From Chloroflexota bacterium (GTDB taxonomy: Bacteria > Chloroflexota > Dormibacteria > Dormibacterales > Dormibacteraceae): a stretch of 64,000 bases of DNA. The stretch covers positions 186,001 through 250,000 of the forward strand of contig VBIW01000034.1 in the NCBI GenBank assembly GCA_005880915.1, given 5' to 3'. The stretch's first letter is position 1. Each line of letters starts with the position of its first letter. Below are positions 40,602 to 48,044 of the stretch, one piece after another. The notes beneath the pieces were generated by a model. It worked only from the letters and a program-made list of their open reading frames with translations. It had not been told where the DNA came from and made no database searches. The position numbers and the translations under genes are program-made.

Positions 40602-42130
40602 GGCCTGTGCCACTCCCTTCCGTCGGCCCGCAGCAGCGCTTCGGCCGCGGGCGGACCCCACGTTCCGGCGGCGTAGGTGCCGAGTGGAGGCCGGGCGTTA
40701 CGCCACGCGTCTTCGATCGGGTCGACGAGCGTCCACGCGGCCTCGACCTCGTCGGCCCGGGTGAAAAGCGTCGGGTCGCCGATCATGCAGTCGAGCAGCA
40801 GCCGCTCGTAAGCCTCCGGCGCCTCGACGAGGAAGGAGGTCATGTACTGGAAGTCCATCGTCACGCTGCGAATCCGCAGCCCCGCACTCGGCACCTTGGC
40901 CCCGAACTTGAGCGAGATGCCTTCCTCGGGCTGGATCCGGAGCGTGATCGCGTTGGGGTCAACCTCTTTCATGGCTTCCCGGCCAAAAGTCAGGTGTGGC
41001 GGTCGCTTGAACTGGATCCGGATCTCGGTCACGCGTTTGGGCAGCCGCTTGCCCGCCCGGATGTAGAAGGGCACGCCGGCCCAGCGCCAGTTGTCGATGA
41101 ACACTCGCATCGCGGCGAAGGTTTCTGTCTGCGAGTCGGGTGCGACGTTTTTCTCCTCGCGGTAGCCCGGCACCTGCTCGCCCAGCACCCAGCCCTTCGT
41201 GTACTGGGCGTGAACGGTGGACTGCTCGATGTCCTCGCCGATAAGCGGCCGGATCGCGCGTAGAACCTTGACCTTCTCGTCGCGAACCTCGTTGGCCTGG
41301 AATGCGAGTGGCGGCTCCATCGCGGTCAGGGTCACAAGCTGCAGGCCGTGGTTCTGCACGATGTCTCGCATCGCGCCGGCGCGGTCGTAGTAGGAGCCGC
41401 GATTCTCGATCCCGATGTCCTCGGCCACCGTGATCTGCACCGAATCGATGAGGCTCGAATTCCACACGGGCTCGAAGATCGAGTTGGCGAAGCGAAAGGC
41501 GAGGATGTTCTGGACGGTCTCCTTGCCCAGATAGTGGTCGATGCGGTAGACGGAGTCCTCGGGGAACACCTTCTGCAGCGTCTGCGTCAGCTCGCGCGCC
41601 GATTTAAGGTCGAAGCCGAACGGTTTCTCGACCACGATGCGGTGGAACCCGTTGCCCGCGTTCAGGGCGGCCGCCTGCAGCTGCAGCGTGATCGTCTGGT
41701 AGGTCGGCGGCGGCGTGGCACAGTAGAAGATGCGGTTGCCGGGGATGTGGTTGGTGTTGTCGAGCTCCTGCAGCTTCTGGCCGAGCGCCTTGAAGTCCTC
41801 GAGCTTGCCGAAGTCGACCTTGACGTAGCTCAGCGAAGCGAGGAAGGCCTGCAGCACGCGATCGTCGATGGGCTGCGTGCGCGAGAACGCGTGGATCTTG
41901 TCCGACGCCACCTTGCGAAACGCATCGTCGGTCAATTCGTCCATCGCCGCCCCGACCACCGCGAAGCCCGCAGGCAGCGAGCGCTGCTTGGCGAGGTTGT
42001 AGAGGGCCGGCAGCAGCTTGCGGCCGCTCAGGTCTCCCGTCGCACCGAAGATGACCATGACCGCCGGGTCCGCGACGCGATAGTCGTGCAGGCCTTCCGC
42101 TAGTGGATTAGGGGCTGCCTCGACGGTCAC
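40598..42130 (-). CDS. zwf: glucose-6-phosphate 1-dehydrogenase
   Basis: The protein has 510 residues, normal for G6PDH. VIFGATGDLSGRKLLPALYNL is the NADP-binding N-terminus, VVEKPFGFDLKSAREL the conserved Lys-Pro segment, and RIDHYLGKETVQNIL (about residue 195) the catalytic His-containing signature. VPFYIRAGKRLPKR closes the substrate site. It oxidises glucose 6-phosphate to 6-phosphogluconolactone, the entry to the pathway. Both ends overlap neighbours by 4 nt (ATGA with gnd, GTGA with opcA), indicating tight translational coupling. Confidence 0.97.
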   Translation of the reverse strand: MTVEAAPNPLAEGLHDYRVADPAVMVIFGATGDLSGRKLLPALYNLAKQRSLPAGFAVVGAAMDELTDDAFRKVASDKIHAFSRTQPIDDRVLQAFLASLSYVKVDFGKLEDFKALGQKLQELDNTNHIPGNRIFYCATPPPTYQTITLQLQAAALNAGNGFHRIVVEKPFGFDLKSARELTQTLQKVFPEDSVYRIDHYLGKETVQNILAFRFANSIFEPVWNSSLIDSVQITVAEDIGIENRGSYYDRAGAMRDIVQNHGLQLVTLTAMEPPLAFQANEVRDEKVKVLRAIRPLIGEDIEQSTVHAQYTKGWVLGEQVPGYREEKNVAPDSQTETFAAMRVFIDNWRWAGVPFYIRAGKRLPKRVTEIRIQFKRPPHLTFGREAMKEVDPNAITLRIQPEEGISLKFGAKVPSAGLRIRSVTMDFQYMTSFLVEAPEAYERLLLDCMIGDPTLFTRADEVEAAWTLVDPIEDAWRNARPPLGTYAAGTWGPPAAEALLRADGREWHRP

Positions 42131-43050
42131 TTCTCTGACGCGGCATCCTTGACCACCGCGTGGCCGCCGAACTGCTGCCGCATCATCGCGAGCATGCGGT
42201 CGCCGAACGTGTTCTCCATGCGGCTGCGGAAGCGGGCGAAGAGCGACTCGGCGATGACCGGCGTCGGCACAGATTCATCGATCGCGGCCTCGACCGTCCA
42301 GCGACCCTCCCCTGTGTCCTCTACCCAGCCTTTGATCCCCGCCAGGTCGGGGTCCTGGGCGAGGCCGCGCGCGATGAGGTCGAGCAGCCACGAGCGGACG
42401 ACGCTGCCCGTCCGCCATGCCTCGGCGATGGCGCGCATGTCCATGCCGGGGAAGTACTTCGACATCTTCATGACCTGGAAGCCTTCCGCGTAAGCCTGCA
42501 TCAGGCCGTATTCGATGCCGTTGTGGACCATCTTCACGAAGTGGCCCGAACCCTCCGGCCCGGTGCGGACCAATCCGCCGTCGTCAGGCGCGAGGTCCCT
42601 GAAGAGCGGGAGGCAATGGTCGTAGACCTCCTGCTCGGCGCCGACCATCAGGCAGTAGCCGAACTCGAGCCCCCAGATTCCTCCTGAGGTGCCCGCGTCC
42701 ATGTAATGCATGCCCCTTGCTTTGACGCGACCTGCATCATCGAGAGCGATCTTCCAGTTTGTGTTGCCGCCGTCGATGATGATGTCGCCGGGGTCCCCGA
42801 GCTCGATGAGCTGGTTGATCGCCTGGGTGGTGGGGTCGCCGGCCGGAACCATGATCCACATCACGCGGGGACGACTTTGAAATTGGGCGACGAAGTCCTT
42901 CCAGCTCCCCGCGCCGACGGCGCCTTGCGCCGCATGTGCTTGCACCGCGGCCTGCGAGAGGTCGAATGCGACGACACGGTGACCGCGCTTGATGAGGCGC
43001 AGCGCCATGTTGCCGCCCATGCGGCCAAGGCCGATCATGCCCAGTTCCAT
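42127..43050 (-). CDS. gnd: 6-phosphogluconate dehydrogenase, short form
   Basis: The protein has 307 residues, the short (GndA/YqeC-like) form rather than the 470-residue one. LGMIGLGRMGGNMALRLIKRG is the nucleotide-binding motif, with Asp at the end of the second strand (VVAFDLS), which favours NAD over NADP by general rule. DAGTSGGIWGLEFGYCLMVGA is the substrate loop and GHFVKMVHNGIEYGLMQ holds the catalytic Lys. It decarboxylates 6-phosphogluconate to ribulose 5-phosphate. Its stop overlaps the zwf start (ATGA); the gene upstream is 64 nt away across a palindromic element. Confidence 0.93.
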   Translation of the reverse strand: MELGMIGLGRMGGNMALRLIKRGHRVVAFDLSQAAVQAHAAQGAVGAGSWKDFVAQFQSRPRVMWIMVPAGDPTTQAINQLIELGDPGDIIIDGGNTNWKIALDDAGRVKARGMHYMDAGTSGGIWGLEFGYCLMVGAEQEVYDHCLPLFRDLAPDDGGLVRTGPEGSGHFVKMVHNGIEYGLMQAYAEGFQVMKMSKYFPGMDMRAIAEAWRTGSVVRSWLLDLIARGLAQDPDLAGIKGWVEDTGEGRWTVEAAIDESVPTPVIAESLFARFRSRMENTFGDRMLAMMRQQFGGHAVVKDAASEK

Positions 43051-43069
43051 CAGATCGTGGTCCTTATCG

Positions 43070-43094
43070 CCCTCTCCCCATTCAGGGGAGAGGG
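43070..43094. repeat. CCCTCTCCCC palindromic element between tal-pgi and gnd
   Basis: Arms CCCTCTCCCC (43070-43079) and GGGGAGAGGG (43085-43094) flank a 5-nt loop, followed by a G-rich tail. It matches the element at the pgl stop. It sits between tal-pgi and gnd and may modulate mRNA processing inside the operon. Confidence 0.8.
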
Positions 43095-43114
43095 TCCGGG
43101 GGTGAGGGGCGAGA

Positions 43115-45901
43115 TCATCGAACTGCTTGCCTGGCCGCTGCGGTCAATGCGCGCCAACCGGCTGCAGGATCGCGACCGAGCGTGACGCGGAGCACCGGCA
43201 GGCGGCGCGAGGTCAGAGACTGCAGGTCGCCCAGCGACTGGGCCTGCTTCAGGACCGAGAAGCTGAAGGTCTGGCCGGGAATCTTCACGTCCTTGGTGTC
43301 GTCCTGCACGATCTGCAGGAAGAGACCGGTCTTCGGTCCGCCCTTGTGCAGCTGGCCCGTCGAGTGGAGGAATCGCGGTCCGTAACCGGCGGTGGTCGCG
43401 ATCTTCGTCTTGTCGCGAATCGACGTGCGGATCGCGGCGATCGCCGCCTCCGAACCCGGCGTCCGCGCGGTGTAGGCCATGATCGCGAAGTAGGCGCCTC
43501 GCTTCGCCTGCTTGAGCAGCGACGCGATGCCGGGCTTCGCCTTGGCCGCGGCCACCGACTCGGCTTTCGGCAGGTTGCCTGCTTGCTTGAACTTCGCCAG
43601 CACCTTTTTCGTGTTGTCCTTCGACTCCTGGACGTTCGGCTGGTCGAAGGCGTCGATGCCGAGCACAGCGCCGGCGATCGCGGTCGCCACCTCCCAGCGG
43701 AGGAACTCGCCTCCCAGGTCGAGCTTGTCGCGCATCGTCAGCGTGATGACCGGGTGACCCGCCTTCTCGATCGCCCGCGCGCCGCGGTGCGGCGGGTCGG
43801 CGTCCATCCGGATATGAACGAACAGCCGGTCATCGCCATAAACCGCGGGTTTGCCCACGGGCTCGCCCTCGATAGGCACGATCCCCTTCGCTTCCTTGCC
43901 GGTGCTTTCGGCCAGGAGCTGCTCCACCCAGTACCCGAACGTCGCGACCTTCGGCGACGCGATCAGGGTGAGCTTGTTGCGCCCCTGGGCCGCAAGCTTG
44001 CCCATCACCGCGCCGAGCCACGCGCCCGGGTTGCTCTCGACGGGAACCGAGTCGGCGCACGAGTGCTCCATCTCGATCGCGCGCTCGAGCATCTCCGCCA
44101 CGTTGACGCCCATCAAGGCGGCGGGGACGAGACCGAAGTAGGAGAGGGCGGAGTAGCGGCCCCCGATATCCGGCGGGTTGGAGAAGGTCCAGCGGAAGCC
44201 GTGGTCTTTCGCGAGCTTCTCGAGCGAGGTGCCGGGGTCGGTGATGGCGGCGAACTGCTTTCCGTTTTTCTTCACCTGTTCCCAGAAGTACGCGAAATGC
44301 GAGAGGGTCTCCGTCGTCTCACCTGATTTCGACGCGACGATGAAGAACGTGGTCGGAACCTTGATCTTCGACCTCACGCCGAGGATCGTCGCCGGGTCGG
44401 TCGTGTCGAGCACGTGGAGCTTCGGGTGGCCCTTGACCGCGCCGAATGTGTGGCGCAGCACGTCGGGGCAGAGACTCGAGCCGCCCATGCCGAGCAGGAC
44501 GACATCGGTGAATTTGCGGCCGGCCACCGCGAGCTCGCGGAACTCTGCCGACTTCTCGAGCATCTTGTCCGCGACGTCGAGCCAGCCGAGGCGGTCGTGG
44601 ATCTCCTGGCGCTTCGCGGGATCGGCGCTCCACAGCGTGGAGTCCTTGGCCCACAGACGGCGCGGCGCATCGTCCTTCTGCAGCTTCGCGACCTGCGCGT
44701 CGACCACGGGTTGCAGACGGCCCAGGCTGTGCCACTGGCGCGGGCCCTTGCCGGAGCGGATGTCCTTCGACGCTTTGGCCAGGGTGGCGAGCAGGCTCTC
44801 GAACGACTTGGTGAAAGCCTCGACTCCTTCGATCTCGAGCTCGTAAGTGACGCGGTCCAGGTCGATTCCCGCCTCGGCCAGCTCCTTCAGCTGGCGCTTC
44901 GCAAGGTCGACGTTCTCGTCCAGGCTGCGACGCACCTCGCCGTGCTCGCGGAAGGCGGCCAGGGTCTGCGGCGGCACCGTGTCCACGGTGTCCGGTCCGA
45001 TGAGCTCCTCGACGTAGTACGTGTCGGGGTAGCGCGGGTCCTTGGTCGAGGTGCTTGCCCAAAGCGGGCGCTGAGTGCGCGCCCCGGCCTTCTTCAACCT
45101 GTCCCAGCGCGGTCCGCTGAACAGCTCGCCGAAACGCTCGTACGCCATCTTCGAGTTGGCGATCGCAGCCTTGCCGTAGAGGCGCTCGAGCGCCTGCTTC
45201 TCTTTCGGGTCGGGGCTGGCGTTGATCTTCTCGGCCAGGGTCTTGTCGACCTTGGTGTCGAGGCGGCTGACGAAAAAGCTCGCCACGCTGGCGACCTTCG
45301 TCAGGTCTCCACCCTTGCCGTGCAGCGACTCGAGGCCGGAGAGATACGCGTCGACCACCTCGGCGTAGCGGTCGACCGAGAAGATGAGCGTCACGTTGAT
45401 GTTGTGGCCCCTTGAGATCTGGTCCTCGATCGCGGGCAGGCCTTCTTTGGTCGCGGGGATCTTCACCATCACGTTGGGGCGGCGGCAGCGGTCGTGCAGG
45501 TCTTCGGCCCACTTGATCGTCTGGCGCGTGTTGTTGGCGACCGTCGGCGAGACCTCGATGCTGACGAAGCCGTCCTTGCCCCTGGTCCTGTCGTAGACCG
45601 GGCGGAACGTGTCGGCCGCGGCCTGGATGTCCTCGACCATCAGCTCCCACAGCATCTCGGCCGGCTTTTTCTTGGCGCGCACCAGCCGGACCATCGCCTC
45701 GTCGTAGTCGGTGGAGCCGCTGACCGCCTTCTCGAAGATGGTCGGGTTGGAAGTGACGCCGGTGATTCCCTCGTCGCGAAGTCGGGCGAGCTCGCCCGAG
45801 GTGATGAGCTGGCGGCGGATGTTGTCGAGCCACAGCGACTGGCCGATCTCGCGCAGCTCTTTGATCGCGGTGGGTTTGCGGGGAGCGGCGGTTGCCATCA
45901 C
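43115..45901 (-). CDS. tal-pgi: bifunctional transaldolase / glucose-6-phosphate isomerase
   Basis: The protein has 928 residues and fuses two enzymes. Residues about 15-370 are transaldolase: GITGVTSNPTIFEKA, then VMVKIPATKEG (Schiff-base Lys near 146) and GHNINVTLIFSVDRY. Residues about 400-925 are phosphoglucose isomerase: VVLLGMGGSSLCPDVLR near 470, ASKSGETTETL near 524 and the C-terminal region with SATAGYGPRFLHSTGQLHKGG-like sequence. The two activities connect sedoheptulose 7-phosphate recycling directly with fructose 6-phosphate to glucose 6-phosphate, closing the oxidative cycle. It starts at an ATG overlapping the tkt stop (ATGA). Such fusions are known in several phyla, so it is unusual but not unique. 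Confidence 0.95.
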   Translation of the reverse strand: MMATAAPRKPTAIKELREIGQSLWLDNIRRQLITSGELARLRDEGITGVTSNPTIFEKAVSGSTDYDEAMVRLVRAKKKPAEMLWELMVEDIQAAADTFRPVYDRTRGKDGFVSIEVSPTVANNTRQTIKWAEDLHDRCRRPNVMVKIPATKEGLPAIEDQISRGHNINVTLIFSVDRYAEVVDAYLSGLESLHGKGGDLTKVASVASFFVSRLDTKVDKTLAEKINASPDPKEKQALERLYGKAAIANSKMAYERFGELFSGPRWDRLKKAGARTQRPLWASTSTKDPRYPDTYYVEELIGPDTVDTVPPQTLAAFREHGEVRRSLDENVDLAKRQLKELAEAGIDLDRVTYELEIEGVEAFTKSFESLLATLAKASKDIRSGKGPRQWHSLGRLQPVVDAQVAKLQKDDAPRRLWAKDSTLWSADPAKRQEIHDRLGWLDVADKMLEKSAEFRELAVAGRKFTDVVLLGMGGSSLCPDVLRHTFGAVKGHPKLHVLDTTDPATILGVRSKIKVPTTFFIVASKSGETTETLSHFAYFWEQVKKNGKQFAAITDPGTSLEKLAKDHGFRWTFSNPPDIGGRYSALSYFGLVPAALMGVNVAEMLERAIEMEHSCADSVPVESNPGAWLGAVMGKLAAQGRNKLTLIASPKVATFGYWVEQLLAESTGKEAKGIVPIEGEPVGKPAVYGDDRLFVHIRMDADPPHRGARAIEKAGHPVITLTMRDKLDLGGEFLRWEVATAIAGAVLGIDAFDQPNVQESKDNTKKVLAKFKQAGNLPKAESVAAAKAKPGIASLLKQAKRGAYFAIMAYTARTPGSEAAIAAIRTSIRDKTKIATTAGYGPRFLHSTGQLHKGGPKTGLFLQIVQDDTKDVKIPGQTFSFSVLKQAQSLGDLQSLTSRRLPVLRVTLGRDPAAGWRALTAAARQAVR

Positions 45902-47763
45902 CTGGAAGCCACAAGCTTCGTCGCTGCGGCGGCGATGTGCTTGCTCGAAATTCCGGCGGCGTTCATGAGCTCCTCCGGCTTGCCGGAGGTCGGCAGGTCT
46001 CTCACCGCCAGGTGCACCAGGCGCGGTGCGGGGTCGGCCGCCAGCGCCTCCAGCACCGCGGCTGCGATGCCTCCCTGCGGATAGTGGTCCTCGACCACGA
46101 CGAACCTTCCCTTGGTCACACGCGCCGCCTCGCGCAGCGTCTTCACGTCGACGGGTTTGACCGAATAGAGGTCGATCACCCGCGCGGGGATCTTCTTCGC
46201 CGCGAGCGCGTCAGCCGCGGCCAGGCAGCTGTGGAGGGTCACGCCCGCGCCGATGAGGGTGACCTTGTCCTTCGGGCTCTGCCGGACGACTTTCGATCCG
46301 CCGACCTTGAATGTCTCATTGGGGCCATAGAGCGTCGGATACGCGCCGCGGGTGGTGCGCATGAAAACGATCCCCGGCGTGTCGGCCATCGCGCGGGTCA
46401 GCTTGGCGGTCTGGTTTGGGTCGGACGGATAAAGGACGGTCGAGCCGTGGATGGCCCGCATCATCGCCAGGTCCTCGAGCGCCATCTGGGACGGACCGTC
46501 CTGCCCGATCTCGACGCCGGCATGCGAGCCGACCAGCCGGATGTTGGCCTCCGAGATGGCCGCCATGCGGATGAAGTCGTAGGCGCGCGAGAAGAAGGCG
46601 GCGAAGGTCGACGCAAACGGCTTGTAGCCGCGCACGCTCATGCCGACCGCTGTCGCTACGAGCTGCTGTTCGGCGATCCACATCTCGAAGAAGCGGTCCG
46701 GGTGCGCCTTTCCGAATTCGTCCGCGTGCGTCGAGTTGGACACCTCACCGTCCATGGCCACGACCTCCGGGATCGCCGCCAGCGCCAGCAGCGCGTCACC
46801 GTAGGCCTTGCGGGTCGCGACCTTATCTTCCATCTTGTAGATCGGCAGCACCGGTTCGTTGGTCGTGACCCGCTTGGGCGCGGCGGCGCGTTCCGGCTTT
46901 TGGGTCTTGACCTTCAGGGTGCGGATGCCGCCGAGCTCTTTGATCGCACGCTCCGCCATGTCCGGCGGCAGGGTCTTGCCGTGCCATCCATCCTTGTTCT
47001 CGATTTCGGAAAAGCCCTTGCCCTTGATCGTCTTGGCGATGATCACGCTCGGCTTGTCGGTGTTGGACAGCGCCTCGCCGAACGCTCGGTCGATTGAGGG
47101 GATGTCGTGGCCGTCGATCACGATCGGGAAGCAGCCGAAGGCCTCGACCCGGCGCCGGTAGGTGTCGAGGCTCCAGCCGTACTCGGTCTCGCCGCGCTGC
47201 CCGAGCCGGTTGATGTCCCAGATCGCGGTCAGGTTGCCGAGCTTGTAGTGGCCGGCTTTGTCCACCGCTTCCCAGATCGACCCCTCGGCCAGCTCCGAGT
47301 CGCCGCACAGCACCCAGGTGTGGAAGGGCAGCTTGTCCAGGTACTGGCCCGCCAGCGCCACTCCCACGCCGATCGGAAGGCCCTGGCCGAGCGAGCCGGT
47401 GGCGACGTCGACCCAGGGGATGATGGGCGTCGGGTGGCCCTGGAGGCGCGAGCCGAACTTGCGGAAGGTCATCATCTCGGCGTCGGTGATCGCCCCCACC
47501 GCCTTGAACATCGCGTAGCACAGCGGCGAGGCGTGGCCCTTGGAGTAGATCAGGTGGTCGTTGTTCGGGTCCTTGGGCTTGGTCCAGTCGTACTGCAGGT
47601 ATCGCGCGATCAGGACGGCGATGAGGTCGGCCGCCGACATCGAGGAGGTCGGATGGCCTGATCCGGCCGCGGTGCTGCAGCGGATGGAGTCCACACGCAG
47701 CTGCTGGCCGAGCTGGCGCGCAAATTCGAGATCGGTGGTCGCAATGGTCTCCGTGACTGCCAT
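45898..47763 (-). CDS. tkt: transketolase
   Basis: The protein has 621 residues. SGHPTSSMSAADLIAVL is the N-terminal substrate/TPP region, VLCGDSELAEGSIWEAVDKA (near residue 153) the thiamine diphosphate GD-motif, and DGPSQMALEDLAMMRAIHG the pyrimidine domain signature. It is somewhat shorter than the 660-residue Escherichia coli type and resembles the animal/archaeal-like single-chain subgroup. It transfers two-carbon units among pentose, tetrose and heptose phosphates. It is the first gene of the pentose phosphate operon; the promoter should lie in 47764-48044, which is filled by palindromic repeats. Confidence 0.95.
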   Translation of the reverse strand: MAVTETIATTDLEFARQLGQQLRVDSIRCSTAAGSGHPTSSMSAADLIAVLIARYLQYDWTKPKDPNNDHLIYSKGHASPLCYAMFKAVGAITDAEMMTFRKFGSRLQGHPTPIIPWVDVATGSLGQGLPIGVGVALAGQYLDKLPFHTWVLCGDSELAEGSIWEAVDKAGHYKLGNLTAIWDINRLGQRGETEYGWSLDTYRRRVEAFGCFPIVIDGHDIPSIDRAFGEALSNTDKPSVIIAKTIKGKGFSEIENKDGWHGKTLPPDMAERAIKELGGIRTLKVKTQKPERAAAPKRVTTNEPVLPIYKMEDKVATRKAYGDALLALAAIPEVVAMDGEVSNSTHADEFGKAHPDRFFEMWIAEQQLVATAVGMSVRGYKPFASTFAAFFSRAYDFIRMAAISEANIRLVGSHAGVEIGQDGPSQMALEDLAMMRAIHGSTVLYPSDPNQTAKLTRAMADTPGIVFMRTTRGAYPTLYGPNETFKVGGSKVVRQSPKDKVTLIGAGVTLHSCLAAADALAAKKIPARVIDLYSVKPVDVKTLREAARVTKGRFVVVEDHYPQGGIAAAVLEALAADPAPRLVHLAVRDLPTSGKPEELMNAAGISSKHIAAAATKLVASR

Positions 47764-47837
47764 GTCACTCCTTGCGATAGGCCGCGAGGGCGGCGGGCCA
47801 GCAGTATGTGGTTCTTAGTTTATGAGTCCTACCTGAG

Positions 47838-48044
47838 CGTCATCCGGTCCCGCTGATCCGATCGGGCCCCTCCGGCGCTGCCCATTCGGTCCTGCTGATG
47901 CGATCGAGCCCCTCCGGCGCGGCGCGCCACCTCCCCATGAAATGGGGAGGAGCCATTTCTGCTTACTGCTCGCCATTCGGTCCTGCTGATGCGATCGAGC
48001 CCCTCCGGCGCTGCGCGCCACCTCCCCATGAAATGGGGAGGAGC
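47838..48044. repeat. three tandem ~85-90 nt units, two carrying the CCTCCCCAT palindrome
   Basis: Each unit reads approximately CATTCGGTCCTGCTGATGCG, then ATCGAGCCCCTCCGGCGC, and two units end with a palindrome of arms CCTCCCCAT/ATGGGGAGG and a GAA loop (47930-47950 and 48021-48041). The first unit (47838-47880) lacks the palindrome. The last abuts the pepF stop codon. A further copy, inverted, is inside the DUF58 gene (51964-52010). This is a REP-like dispersed element family, here in tandem, occupying the whole gap between pepF and tkt. Confidence 0.82.

Noticed and set aside
43127-45914. Long open frames on both strands overlapping tal-pgi
   Set aside because: They are shadows caused by high GC at third positions; the 928-residue frame carries all catalytic motifs of both enzymes.
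47838-48044. Possible CRISPR array
   Set aside because: There are only three long direct units without unique regularly sized spacers, and copies occur outside the array, so it is a REP-like element family.
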